Assembly: GCA_001899635.1 (NCBI GenBank)
Contig: MKVQ01000030.1
Span: forward strand, 194,956 to 258,955
Direction of reading: 5' to 3'
Length of the DNA stretch: 64,000 nt
Origin: Myxococcales bacterium 68-20
GTDB taxonomy: Bacteria > Myxococcota_A > Polyangia > Polyangiales > Polyangiaceae
Positions 1 to 8,214 of this stretch are shown here, one piece after another; the first letter of the stretch is position 1, and each line of letters begins with the position of its first letter. The position numbers and the translations under genes are program-made. The notes beneath the pieces are model-generated. The model made no database searches, was not told where the DNA came from, and worked only from the letters and a program-made list of their open reading frames with translations.

Positions 1-103
1 TACGGCAACTGTTGCAATGGCATTCGGCGCTGACGATGGGCGCTCCCTGCACCTCGAGATGCACCTGTCCGCAAGCACAGTGGAGTCGAGTGGTCTGCTT
101 CAT
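1..103 (-). CDS. GFA-family (CENP-V/GFA fold) zinc protein, C-terminally cut by window edge
   Basis: The first 34 codons are inside the window; the rest lies beyond base 1. The peptide begins MKQTTRLHCACGQVHLEV and ends ECHCNSCR. The CxCG motif near residue 9 and the CHCxxCR motif are the zinc-binding signatures of the glutathione-dependent formaldehyde-activating (GFA) family, whose members bind zinc and in some cases act on glutathione adducts. The start ATG overlaps the tetR-type stop codon as ATGA, so the two genes are probably translationally coupled and co-transcribed. The substrate cannot be told from this fragment. Family assignment is fairly secure; function is open. Confidence 0.8.
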   Translation of the reverse strand, partial: MKQTTRLHCACGQVHLEVQGAPIVSAECHCNSCR

Positions 104-741
104 CGCGAGCGTTTCTCCTGGTTGGAACAGCCGAAGAGGAGGCGGATGTATCGGTCGAGGTGATCGAGGCTCTCGCGCGCCAGCGCCGGATCGTTCCCAG
201 CCTTGGCAAGGACGAATGCGCCCTGGATCACCGTCTGCGTGTGCCGCGCCAAGCTCTCGGCCGTCCAGTCGCCGGAGATCCCCCGATCCTGCATGGCCGC
301 GCCGATATCCGCTTCGAGAGTCGCGGCGTGGCCGAAGATGCTCTCGCCGCAGGCGTCGCGGATGGCCGGCGAGGTCGCGAAGACTTCCTGCACCATCGTG
401 CCCACCAGACAGGTGACCTCGGCCAACTCGCCTGTGATGATCGACTTGCGGAACGCGACGTAGGCCAAGACGCGCTCGAGCGGTTCTTCCGCAGCGTGGT
501 ACGGCGCTGCCGCGAAGAAGGCGGCCGTCGTCTCCGCCCAGTGCTGTGCAGCCGCCACGCCGAGCGCTTCCTTGCTCTTGAAGTGATGGAAGAACGAGCC
601 CTTCGTCACGCCGGCGACCAGGCAAAGCTCGTCGACCGAGGTGGCGGCGAACCCCTTCTCGCGAATCGCATCGCGAGCGGCCTCGAGGAGGCGTGTTCTG
701 GCGTCGCCTCGCTCGGGATTGCGCTTCGTCGGCCGCGGCAT
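100..741 (-). CDS. TetR/AcrR-family transcriptional repressor
   Basis: A 213-residue protein of the usual TetR length. Residues about 15-60 form the N-terminal helix-turn-helix, with the typical VTKGSFFHHFKSKEAL recognition helix and following segment. The rest is an alpha-helical ligand-binding domain that cannot be assigned a ligand. A 20-bp dyad lies nine bases upstream of its ATG (750-769) and is probably its operator, so it should repress itself and perhaps the divergent flavoprotein gene. Its stop codon overlaps the start of the GFA-family gene. Regulators of this subtype often sit next to detoxification enzymes; that link is inferred here. Confidence 0.9.
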   Translation of the reverse strand: MPRPTKRNPERGDARTRLLEAARDAIREKGFAATSVDELCLVAGVTKGSFFHHFKSKEALGVAAAQHWAETTAAFFAAAPYHAAEEPLERVLAYVAFRKSIITGELAEVTCLVGTMVQEVFATSPAIRDACGESIFGHAATLEADIGAAMQDRGISGDWTAESLARHTQTVIQGAFVLAKAGNDPALARESLDHLDRYIRLLFGCSNQEKRSR

Positions 742-749
742 GAACCAAC

Positions 750-769
750 CATACCGTACAGTCGGTATG
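750..769. promoter_or_regulatory. Probable TetR-family operator, CATACCG-N6-CGGTATG dyad
   Basis: Perfect 7-bp arms (CATACCG and CGGTATG) are separated by TACAGT. The dyad lies 9 bp upstream of the tetR-type start codon and inside the divergent promoter region shared with the flavoprotein gene. TACCG/CGGTA half-sites are common for TetR-family repressors. The symmetry is seen directly; binding by the neighbouring regulator is inferred. Confidence 0.7.
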
Positions 770-946
770 CAAGCAACCAGGCGAACGCTCGAGAGATCTT
801 CGACCCGATCTGCAGGCAGCCTGCGTGTTGCCGCGGCGGGTCGACAGACCGGCGCCGCGACCTTCGCACGCCCGATCGAAGACCTCGCCGATCGGAGCGA
901 AGGCCGCGCCCTACAGCCGCGCGACGCCGGGCGTTACGACGATGAC

Positions 947-2011
947 ATGGCGAACGAGACCGATGGTCCGCGCTTCACTCGACGCGAGTGGCTGCAGGCA
1001 AGCGCGAGTCTCGGCGCCGCGATCGTCGTCTCGGGCTGCGCGGCGGTCCGTGGAGCACCGGGACGACAGGTGGAACCCATGAGGAGATCGAACATGCCGT
1101 ACGACGTCGTCATCATCGGAGGCGGCCCCGCCGGCCTGTCCGCAGCGCTGGCGCTCGGTCGCGCGCGCAAGCGCGTCCTGCTCTGCGATTCAGGACCGCG
1201 ACGAAACGCAGCCGCGGAGCAGATCCACAACTTCGTCACTCGAGACGGAACGCCGCCGAACGAGTTTCGGCACGTCGGCCGTCAGCAGCTCTCCCGCTAC
1301 CCGAAGGTGGAGGTACGGGACGTACGCGTCGAATCCATTTCGGGATCGCGTGGTGCGTTTCGCGTGAGCCTGACGTCGGAGGTCGTCGAAGCTCGTCGCA
1401 TCCTTCTCTGCACCGGGATGATCGACGAGACGCTCCCGATCCCCGGCTTCCGCGAGCTCTGGGGACAGTCCATCTTCCAGTGCCCCTATTGCCACGGCTG
1501 GGAGGTGCAGGATCGCCGGTGGGGCTATCTCGCTCTCCCATCGAGTGCGTCGCATCTGCTCCCTTTCGCGCTCCAGGCGCGAGGATGGTCGCGCGACGTC
1601 GTCGTCTTCACCGGCGGCGCCTTCGAGGTCCCCGAAGAGACGCGCGGCCAGCTCGAGGCCGCGCGCATCCGGCTCGAGACGACCCCGATCGCGCGGCTCG
1701 TCGCGCGAGAGCAGCGGCTCGAAGCCATCGAGCTCTCGAATGGCAGCAGCGTGCCTTGCGAGGCGCTCTTCACGCATCCCCCGCAGAAGCAGGTCGAGCT
1801 GGTCCGCGCGCTCGGCGTCGACCTCGACGACGACGGCTATGTTCGGATCGATCCGATGAAGCGCGAGACCTCGGTTCCAGGCATCTACGCGTCGGGCGAC
1901 CTGACCACGCGCATGCAGGGCGCCGTGCTCGGGGCGGCCTCCGGCACGCAAGCCGCGGCGATGCTCAACGTCGAGCTGACGATGGAGCTCGCATCGACCG
2001 GAGCGTTGTGA
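947..2011 (+). CDS. Thioredoxin-reductase-like FAD/NAD(P)H oxidoreductase, possibly with Tat lipoprotein signal
   Basis: A two-domain pyridine nucleotide-disulfide oxidoreductase. The FAD-binding GGGPAGLSAA motif follows residue 57 and the redox pair CPYC is at residues 179-182; the C-terminal YASGDLTTRMQ segment is the second FAD contact. Read from ATG 947, the first 31 residues look like a twin-arginine lipoprotein signal (TRREW, a hydrophobic run, then VVSGC). Two other in-frame starts exist at 1079 and 1094; the 1094 ATG has a GAGGAG Shine-Dalgarno sequence 7 bases ahead and would give a plain cytoplasmic enzyme. Which start is used is unsettled. The electron acceptor is unknown; no thioredoxin gene is adjacent. 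It is divergent from the TetR gene and probably controlled by it. Confidence 0.85.
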   Translation: MANETDGPRFTRREWLQASASLGAAIVVSGCAAVRGAPGRQVEPMRRSNMPYDVVIIGGGPAGLSAALALGRARKRVLLCDSGPRRNAAAEQIHNFVTRDGTPPNEFRHVGRQQLSRYPKVEVRDVRVESISGSRGAFRVSLTSEVVEARRILLCTGMIDETLPIPGFRELWGQSIFQCPYCHGWEVQDRRWGYLALPSSASHLLPFALQARGWSRDVVVFTGGAFEVPEETRGQLEAARIRLETTPIARLVAREQRLEAIELSNGSSVPCEALFTHPPQKQVELVRALGVDLDDDGYVRIDPMKRETSVPGIYASGDLTTRMQGAVLGAASGTQAAAMLNVELTMELASTGAL

Positions 2012-2058
2012 TCAGCGCAGGCTGCTGAAGGCGCGACGGACCGGGTGACCGGGCGCGT

Positions 2059-2949
2059 TCAGAGCCGGCGTCGAGGAGCGTCGTCCGTGTGCGGACGGCG
2101 CGTCTGGGCCGCTCGCCACGCAGCCGGCGTCGCGCCGTGCTCGCGCCGAAACATCCGGATGAAGTGCGTCGCGTCCGCGTAGCCAACGCGTTCGGCGATG
2201 ACGTCGACCATTTCGTCGGAGTGAAGGAGGAGTCGCCGAGCCTCGGCCATCCGTCCGCTCACGATCCACTGCACCGCGCTACGTCCGGTCGCCTGCGTCA
2301 ACGCGGTGGTCACGTAGGTCGGACTGCGCCCAACCGCGGCGGCGACGTCGTTGAGCGAGAGGGGGCCGAGACAGTTGCGCTCGATGAAGCGAAGGGCTCC
2401 GGTGACGACGCTGCCCCGGGTGGCCTGACGAGCCCCGCTCGCGCTCGAGGCGCGGTCGACCTCGGCCAAGATCAGCGTGAGCAAGCTCCTCTGAACGGCA
2501 TCGAGAGATTCCGTCGGCCCTGGTCGCTCGCGGCCGGTGCTCTCGAGCTCTCGGAAGAGCCCTTCGAGATAGGGGTGGCGAGCACCGGGGATCTGGACGA
2601 CCGCCGAAGCCCCTTCGCGGACTCGCTCGAACGGCTCGAGAAGCGAGGCGGTGCGATCCGCAGCAAAACATGGCACGCAGAAGGCCAGCCCCCACGACTC
2701 CATGCCCCGCGCCTCCAGCATGCGGTGCGGGGCGCCGGCTGGGACGAGCAGGACGTCGCCTTCGCGGAGAGTCCATTCCCCATTCAGTTCCATGCGCGAG
2801 CGCCCGCCCGTGCAGAACTCGAGGACCGCATAGGGGTGCGTGGCAGGCGGGTGCACCACCGGTGGGCCGTCGCACGATCGCCTGGCGGACACCACCGTCG
2901 AGCCATCGCTGGTCAGACTGTCTCGGAGAATCGGGCGAACCTGCGACAC
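2059..2949 (-). CDS. AraC-family transcriptional regulator with cupin sensor domain
   Basis: A 296-residue protein. The N-terminal half has a cupin pattern (EGDVLLVPAGAPHRM near residue 65), the usual small-molecule sensor of AraC-type activators. The C-terminal 100 residues carry the two helix-turn-helix motifs, including LSLNDVAAAVGRSPTYVT and the closing FIRMFRREHGATPAAWR signature. It converges with the flavoprotein gene, with only 47 bases between the stops. Its target is unknown. Nothing obvious lies upstream on its strand apart from the degraded gene at 3.1-3.6 kb. Confidence 0.88.
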   Translation of the reverse strand: MSQVRPILRDSLTSDGSTVVSARRSCDGPPVVHPPATHPYAVLEFCTGGRSRMELNGEWTLREGDVLLVPAGAPHRMLEARGMESWGLAFCVPCFAADRTASLLEPFERVREGASAVVQIPGARHPYLEGLFRELESTGRERPGPTESLDAVQRSLLTLILAEVDRASSASGARQATRGSVVTGALRFIERNCLGPLSLNDVAAAVGRSPTYVTTALTQATGRSAVQWIVSGRMAEARRLLLHSDEMVDVIAERVGYADATHFIRMFRREHGATPAAWRAAQTRRPHTDDAPRRRL

Positions 2950-3129
2950 TCCAAGGAACTACCATGCGCGACACGATCGCGCGACGCCCGGCTCCTCACA
3001 ACGAGGGTCCGCGCCAGCGAACGCGACCATATGCTCACCATCCCACCGTTGCCCTTGCCGCTCGTGCTCGGAATCATCGCGAGATCGCCGCGTCCACCGC
3101 GGTAGCGCCGCTGGCCCGTGATGACGCTC

Positions 3130-3571
3130 CTATCTCTCGAGCGCCTGGCCCAGATCGGCCCAGAGGTCCTCTGGTGTCTTCGAGGCCGACGGACACCCGC
3201 ATCCTACCGCCGCTGATTCCACGGCGGCTCCGCTCCTCCGGAGTCAGGCCGTGATGCGTCGTCGTCACGGGCTGTGTGACGAGGCTCTCGACACCGCCGA
3301 GACGCGGCGCGATCGAGAACAGCTTCAGACGATCGACGAAGGCCGCCGCGGTCTTGGCATCTCCGGCCAGGACGAAGCTCAACATCCCGCCGCCCCCACG
3401 CATCCGGCGACCGTACCGCGTGTAGAGAGTCCCGGTCGCGCGGCCCTCCACGACGTCCAGGACGCTCTGCGTATTCGGAAATGCGAAGGTCGAGTGGCTG
3501 TACAGAGGCGTGTGGATGGCGCCGCGAGGGTCGAACGCGCGTCCCGTTTTAGGCAGCGGCTCGTCGATCAC
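3130..3571 (-). pseudogene. Collapsed Cys/Met-metabolism PLP enzyme (cystathionine gamma-synthase/methionine gamma-lyase type)
   Basis: The first 54 codons match the N-terminus of this PLP enzyme family (HTPLYSHSTFAFPNTQSV, then GTLYTRYG). At about base 3405 the frame jumps directly to the family's C-terminal part (MRGGGGMLSFVL, LGGVESLVTQP, RMRVSVGLED). Some 250 residues in the middle are missing, including the PLP-binding lysine. Near base 3175 the frame is also broken: after GLED the family ending PEDLWADLGQALER continues in another frame and stops at TAG 3130-3132, whereas the open frame runs on to 3074. So there is an in-frame deletion plus a frameshift. The ATG still overlaps the DUF924 stop as ATGA, a remnant of operon structure. 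A catalytically active product is not possible. Confidence 0.85.
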
Positions 3572-4125
3572 CCCGCGAAGCCGCCGGCGTCGAGGAACGC
3601 CTGCTCCTCGGAGGTCATCGTCCTCCCGAGGATCGGGTTGCGATGCGGGAACCTGCCGAAGCGGCGGATGATGTCACGGTGTCGGCGAGCGTTCGAGGCG
3701 TATCCGAAGCGCTCGTGCAGCGCGACGGAGCGGTCCTGATCGTCGAGCTGCTCGGAGTGCGCGAACGGAAGGTAGAAGAAGATCTGCAGGGACTCGTCGA
3801 CCTGCACGTCGAAGCCGGCCCGCACGGCGCGATCGGCGAAGTACCTGGCGAGCGCGTCGGTCGCGTACATCCGTGGCGTGCCTCGAAACGCGTTCCGAGG
3901 GAACTGGTCGAGCAGGATCATCAAGGCCAACGCGCCGGTGGCTTCGTGCCCCCACGACTCGAGGCGCCCGGCGGACGCGTCCTCGTGCAAATGGAGGAAT
4001 CGGCGACGGAGCTCGGCGTCGAAGGCGCGACGCTTCCCGAACCACTCGTGAGCGCCCGCCTCGTGCCAGAAGTCGACGACGGCGTGAGGTCCCGGTCGGG
4101 CGTCGGTGGATAGCTCGTTGTTCAT
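3568..4125 (-). CDS. DUF924 family protein
   Basis: A 185-residue protein read from ATG 4125; an upstream in-frame start at 4191 would only add unconserved residues. It has the family's hallmark order: VVDFWHEAGAHEWFGK at the N-terminus, then ALALMILLDQFPRNAFRGTPRMYATD, then FFYLPFAHSE. DUF924 proteins are small helical proteins, some distantly TPR-like, with no established biochemical role. The stop codon overlaps the start of the collapsed PLP-enzyme gene, so the two were probably one operon. It is divergent from the LysR regulator 95 bases away. Confidence 0.85.
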   Translation of the reverse strand: MNNELSTDARPGPHAVVDFWHEAGAHEWFGKRRAFDAELRRRFLHLHEDASAGRLESWGHEATGALALMILLDQFPRNAFRGTPRMYATDALARYFADRAVRAGFDVQVDESLQIFFYLPFAHSEQLDDQDRSVALHERFGYASNARRHRDIIRRFGRFPHRNPILGRTMTSEEQAFLDAGGFAG

Positions 4126-4220
4126 GTGCAGAAGATGGGCCTCGCCGCCCCGTCCGCGAAGAGCGGTGGCACTCGACGCAGTGTTTGGCATGGCCGAACA
4201 ATCAGCTACGTTCCGCAGCG

Positions 4221-5195
4221 ATGGATCGCTTCGCCGTGATGAGCGTGTTCGTACGTGTCGTGGAGACCGGCAGCTTCACGAAGGCAGCGGTGTCGCTCGG
4301 TGTATCGAGAGCGACCGTCTCGGTGTCGATCCAGCAGCTCGAAGATCGGCTTGGCGTGCGGCTGCTCCACCGCACGACTCGTCGCGTGAGCCTCACGAGC
4401 GAGGGCCTGCTCTACCACGAGAAGGCGCGCGACGTGCTCGCGAAGCTGGACGCGACGGAGCAGCTCTTCCGCGAGGCGCAGCCTCGCGTGTCCGGGCGTC
4501 TCTCGATCGACGCTCCGACGAGGATCGCTCGACGCGTGCTCATCCCCGCGCTCCCCGAGCTCCTGGCACGGCACCCCGATCTCGAGATCCACCTCGGTGC
4601 CTCCGACCGAACGATCAACCTCGTCGAGAAGGGTGTCGACGCGGTGCTTCGCGTCGGGCCGCTCCGCGATTCGAGCCACATCGCTCGGCCTCTCGGGCTT
4701 CTGGCGCAGAGCAACTGTGCCAGCCCTCGCTATCTGGCTCGCTACGGCCAGCCGACCACGCTCGAGGAGCTCGACGATCACCTCGTGGTCACCTACGCAC
4801 CGAATCTCTCGGGTTCGGGAACCTGGGACTACGTCGTGGACGGCGAGGCGCGGTCTCGGCCGATGCGCAGCGCCGTCGCCGTGGACAACGCCGAGACGTA
4901 CGTCGCCGCCGGCCTGTCCGGGCTCGGGCTCATCCAGATCCCGGCGTACGACGTGAGGCATCACTTCGAGTCCGGCGCGCTCGTCTCCGTGATGCCCCAA
5001 CACCAGGCCCCAGCGCTTCCCATCTCCCTCGTGTATCCGAGCCGAAAGCAGGTCCCGCAACGGCTGCAGCTCTTCGCGACCTGGGCGGCCGCGCTCTTCG
5101 AGCGCCATGGAATGCTCGCGAGCGGCCCGGGCATCGAGCGACTTTCGCCGCGCCGCCGCGAGCCGGCCCGCCAGCAGGGTCGCGCGTCCCGTTGA
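4221..5195 (+). CDS. LysR-family transcriptional regulator
   Basis: A 324-residue protein starting MDRFAVMSVFVRVVETGSF. Residues 1-60 are the winged helix-turn-helix (FTKAAVSLGVSRATVSVSIQQLE), followed by a periplasmic-binding-fold effector domain with the RLSIDAPTRIA start and the YVAAGLSGLGLIQIP segment. It most resembles the large subgroup that regulates a neighbouring oxidoreductase. The short-chain dehydrogenase lies 122 bases downstream on the same strand, so it is a likely target. The ATG at 4221 is preferred because the LysR fold begins right there. Confidence 0.9.
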   Translation: MDRFAVMSVFVRVVETGSFTKAAVSLGVSRATVSVSIQQLEDRLGVRLLHRTTRRVSLTSEGLLYHEKARDVLAKLDATEQLFREAQPRVSGRLSIDAPTRIARRVLIPALPELLARHPDLEIHLGASDRTINLVEKGVDAVLRVGPLRDSSHIARPLGLLAQSNCASPRYLARYGQPTTLEELDDHLVVTYAPNLSGSGTWDYVVDGEARSRPMRSAVAVDNAETYVAAGLSGLGLIQIPAYDVRHHFESGALVSVMPQHQAPALPISLVYPSRKQVPQRLQLFATWAAALFERHGMLASGPGIERLSPRRREPARQQGRASR

Positions 5196-5317
5196 TTGTT
5201 CAGAATCCGTAACCACTCTGTCGGGGGTTGGTGGCCTTCTGGAAGGCTCTCGCGGCCGGTAGAGGTGTGCTGCGCATCGGTACCGCGCAGCAATCTCGAC
5301 TCGCAAGGAGAGCATCC

Positions 5318-6073
5318 ATGACGAATCGCTCACTCAAGGGCAAGGTCGCGCTCATCGGGGGCGGCGCGAAGAACCTCGGCGGGCTCATCTCCCGGACGTT
5401 CGCGGCGGACGGCGCGAAGATCGTCGTCCACTACAACAGCGACGCGACGAAGGCGGCCGCTGACGAGACGGTCGCCGCGATCACGAAGGCCGGCGGAGAA
5501 GCCTGCGCCATCCAGGGCGACCTCACCGAGGCCACGAACGTCACGCGCCTCTTCGACGAAGGGAAGAAGCGGTTCGGTGGCATCGACATCGCGGTGAACA
5601 CCGTCGGCAAGGTGCTCCGGAAGCCGATCGTCGAGACGACCGAGGCCGAGTACGACGAGATGGCGGCGGTCAACGGGAAGGCGGCCTTCTTCTTCATCAA
5701 GGAAGCGGGGCGCACGCTGAACGAGGACGGGAAGATCCTCACGATCGTGACCTCGCTGCTCGCAGCCTTCACTGACGGCTACTCGACCTACGCGGGCGGC
5801 AAGGCTCCCGTGGAGCACTTCACGCGTGCGGCCGCGAAGGAATTCGCGCCCCGCCGCATCTCGGTCACGGCACTCGGTCCGGGGCCGATGGACACGCCCT
5901 TCTTCTACGGCGAGGAGACTCCTGAGCGTGTCGCTTTCCACAAGTCGCAGGCCATCGGCGGCCAGCTGACGAAGATCGAGGACATCGTTCCGATCGTGAA
6001 GCACCTCGTCACCGACGGCTGGTGGGTCACCGGTCAGACGATCTTCGCGAACGGCGGGTACACGACGCGCTGA
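5318..6073 (+). CDS. Short-chain dehydrogenase/reductase (SDR)
   Basis: A 251-residue classical SDR preceded by a strong AAGGAGA ribosome-binding site. The cofactor loop is GGGAKNLGG (residues 14-22), a variant of the usual TGxxxGIG. The catalytic set is Ser146, Tyr158 and Lys162 (YAGGK). The NNAG motif is replaced by NTVG. The C-terminus ends VTGQTIFANGGYTTR, as in FabG-like members. Substrate unknown; these enzymes reduce carbonyls or oxidise alcohols with NAD(P). It lies downstream of the LysR gene and upstream of a hairpin at 6088-6119. Confidence 0.88.
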   Translation: MTNRSLKGKVALIGGGAKNLGGLISRTFAADGAKIVVHYNSDATKAAADETVAAITKAGGEACAIQGDLTEATNVTRLFDEGKKRFGGIDIAVNTVGKVLRKPIVETTEAEYDEMAAVNGKAAFFFIKEAGRTLNEDGKILTIVTSLLAAFTDGYSTYAGGKAPVEHFTRAAAKEFAPRRISVTALGPGPMDTPFFYGEETPERVAFHKSQAIGGQLTKIEDIVPIVKHLVTDGWWVTGQTIFANGGYTTR

Positions 6074-6087
6074 AGCCGCTCGCGTCG

Positions 6088-6119
6088 GGAGCAACGGCTC
6101 CGAGATGAGTCGTTGCTCC
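6088..6119. terminator. Hairpin after SDR gene
   Basis: A perfect 9-bp stem (GGAGCAACG/CGTTGCTCC) with a 14-base loop, 15 bases after the SDR stop codon. It has no T-run, so it may act in factor-dependent termination or mRNA-end stability rather than as a textbook intrinsic terminator. Confidence 0.5.
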
Positions 6120-6201
6120 GCCGCGCGACGCCAAACGCTACTGCCGAGGTCATGTGCCCGAGCGAGCGCTTCCAAAATTGTCGAAGAAGCCCCTTGCCGG
6201 C

Positions 6202-6537
6202 ATGTTCGAGAATGTTAGAAATAGGGTCGTGACGTCGAAGCTCGAACGCCATGCGGAACAGCTCAGCGCATTGGGGCATCCCGTGCGGCTGAAGATTCTG
6301 CGGCACGTCGTTCAGGCGGGTCTGGATGGTGCCGCGGCGGGCGACATCCAGGCCCACGTGGACCTTCCGGCATCGACGCTGAGCCATCACCTCAAGCGAC
6401 TGGTGGACGCGCGCCTGCTGACGACCAGAGGCGAGGGCACGTTCCACTACTACTCGGCGGACTACACCGCGCTTCGAGCCCTCACGGACTACGTCTGGGA
6501 AGACTGCTGCAAGCGCGGCAACTCCGGTTGCTGCTGA
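6202..6537 (+). CDS. arsR: ArsR-family arsenic/metal-sensing repressor
   Basis: Read from ATG 6202 it has 111 residues, the usual size. Residues 20-80 form the winged helix-turn-helix (LGHPVRLKIL, then DLPASTLSHHLKRL). The C-terminus carries Cys102, 103, 110 and 111 (DCCKRGNSGCC), which probably bind As(III) or another thiophilic ion; this places the sensor site at the C-terminal end rather than in the DNA-binding helix as in E. coli ArsR. Other in-frame starts are GTG 6154 and GTG 6229. It heads the run arsI-acr3-arsC and should repress it until metalloid binds. Confidence 0.88.
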   Translation: MFENVRNRVVTSKLERHAEQLSALGHPVRLKILRHVVQAGLDGAAAGDIQAHVDLPASTLSHHLKRLVDARLLTTRGEGTFHYYSADYTALRALTDYVWEDCCKRGNSGCC

Positions 6538-6601
6538 CGCTCGACCCCCGCCTCCCCCTTTTTTTGCTCTCTATTTCGACTTTTTTGGAAGGAACACGCG
6601 A

Positions 6602-7084
6602 ATGAATACCCTGAAGCCCCACGTATCGTTGAACGTCTCGAACATCGACGCCTCGGTTGCCTTCTACGAGAAGGCGTTCGGGGTCCACGCCACGAAGCGT
6701 CGACCCGGCTACGCCAAGTTCGACCTCGTCTCTCCGTCGCTGAACCTGACGATGCAGGAGGCTCCGCGCACGGGCGTGAACGCGAGCCACTTCGGCGTTC
6801 AGGTCGCCAGCACCGAGGACGTTGCCGCCGCCTGGACCCGCTTCAAGGAGGCCGGGCTCGTCACGAAGACGGAGAACGACACGTCGTGCTGTTTCGCGCT
6901 CCAGGACAAGGTCTGGGTGGAGGACCCGGACGGCAACGCCTGGGAGGTCTTCGTCGTGAAGGGCGACACCGACGAGATGGGCACGGGGGTCGCGGAAGTC
7001 GGCACGTCCAGCGCCTGCTGCGTCCCCGAGATCAAGGAGTCCGTAGCAAAGGCGCCCGCGGCGAAGAAGTCCTGCTGCGGCTGA
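6602..7084 (+). CDS. arsI: ArsI/CadI-type dioxygenase: C-As lyase
   Basis: A 160-residue vicinal-oxygen-chelate protein. Known ArsI enzymes are Fe(II) dioxygenases that cleave the carbon-arsenic bond of trivalent organoarsenicals such as methylarsenite. The residues that define them are present: vicinal Cys96-Cys97 (TSCCF) for substrate binding, and a probable iron site of His7, His63 and Glu115 (GNAWEVF). The C-terminal tail adds two more Cys pairs (SSACC and KSCCG), beyond the family core. A GGAAGGA ribosome-binding site precedes the ATG. It sits between arsR and acr3. Confidence 0.85.
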   Translation: MNTLKPHVSLNVSNIDASVAFYEKAFGVHATKRRPGYAKFDLVSPSLNLTMQEAPRTGVNASHFGVQVASTEDVAAAWTRFKEAGLVTKTENDTSCCFALQDKVWVEDPDGNAWEVFVVKGDTDEMGTGVAEVGTSSACCVPEIKESVAKAPAAKKSCCG

Positions 7085-7104
7085 CCGCGCCTCACGTGAA
7101 TCCG

Positions 7105-8214
7105 ATGCATCCCTCGCCCAAGCCAACCCCGCGGCTCTCTGCTCTCGATCGCTTCCTCCCCGCCTGGATTCTCCTCGCGATGGGCGTCGGCGTCGGTCTG
7201 GGGCGAGCCTTCCCCGCACTCGGTCCCGCCCTCGACACGGTGAAGGTCGGCGGTGTGTCGCTTCCTATCGCCGTCGGCCTCTTCTGGATGATGTATCCGG
7301 TGCTGGCGAAGGTCCGCTACGGCAAGCTCGGCTCGGTCGGAGCGAACGGCAAGCTCTTCGCGACCTCGCTGGTTCTCAACTGGGTCCTGGGCCCGGTCGT
7401 CATGTTTGCGCTGGCGTGGCTCCTCCTCCCGGATCTGCCCCACTACCGTACGGGCCTCGTCTTGATCGGCCTCGCACGCTGCATCGCGATGGTCTTGATC
7501 TGGAACATGCTGGCGAAGGGGAACAGCGAGATCGCCGCGCTGCTCGTTGCACTGAACTCCGTGTTCCAGATCCTCTTCTATTCGGTGCTCGGCTGGTTCT
7601 TCCTCAGCGTCGTTCCGACGTGGCTCGGCGCCGAAGGAACCGCCTTCCACATCTCGATGTGGGAGATCGCGAAGAGCGTGCTGCTCTTCTTGGGCCTTCC
7701 GCTCGTTGCCGGCGCCGTGACGCGGTTGGCCCTCGTACGACGGCGCGGCGAGGCTTGGTACGAACGCCGGTTCCTGCCGAAGGTCGGGCCGATGGCGCTG
7801 CTCGGGCTCCTCTACACGATCGTCCTGATGTTCGCGATGCAGGGCGACAAGATCGTCGGCCTTCCGATGGACGTCCTGCGGATCTCCGTGCCGCTCATCC
7901 TCTACTTCGTCATCATGTTCACGGCGTCGTTCCTCATTTCGAAGAAGCTGGGGTTCTCTTACGAGGAGACCGCCTCGCTCTCTTTCACGGCGGCGGGTAA
8001 CAACTTCGAGCTGGCCATCGCCGTTGCGGTCGGCCTCTTTGGGATCGCCTCGGGAGAGGCGCTCGCCGGGGTCGTAGGGCCTCTCATCGAGGTGCCTGCG
8101 CTGCTGGCGCTCGTCTACCTATCGCTCTGGCTGAAGCAGAGGCTTTACGGACAGCCGATCGAGAACGAGCCGCTGACCACTCCAACCGACGTCGCCGAAG
8201 GAGAGCTGCGATGA
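7105..8214 (+). CDS. acr3: ACR3-family arsenite efflux permease
   Basis: A 369-residue polytopic membrane protein with about ten transmembrane helices. ACR3 proteins export arsenite using the membrane potential. The hallmark Cys in helix 4 is present (GLARCIAMVLIWN, Cys126), as is the conserved Glu in the later FTAAGNNFELAIA segment. ATG 7105 is chosen because hydrophobic sequence starts about 15 residues later. The stop codon overlaps the arsC start as ATGA, so arsenate reduction and arsenite export are translationally coupled. Confidence 0.93.
   Translation: MHPSPKPTPRLSALDRFLPAWILLAMGVGVGLGRAFPALGPALDTVKVGGVSLPIAVGLFWMMYPVLAKVRYGKLGSVGANGKLFATSLVLNWVLGPVVMFALAWLLLPDLPHYRTGLVLIGLARCIAMVLIWNMLAKGNSEIAALLVALNSVFQILFYSVLGWFFLSVVPTWLGAEGTAFHISMWEIAKSVLLFLGLPLVAGAVTRLALVRRRGEAWYERRFLPKVGPMALLGLLYTIVLMFAMQGDKIVGLPMDVLRISVPLILYFVIMFTASFLISKKLGFSYEETASLSFTAAGNNFELAIAVAVGLFGIASGEALAGVVGPLIEVPALLALVYLSLWLKQRLYGQPIENEPLTTPTDVAEGELR

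Noticed and set aside
6154..6201. Longer arsR starting at GTG 6154
   Set aside because: The added 16 residues are not typical of the family and the ATG at 6202 gives the normal length; left as an alternative.
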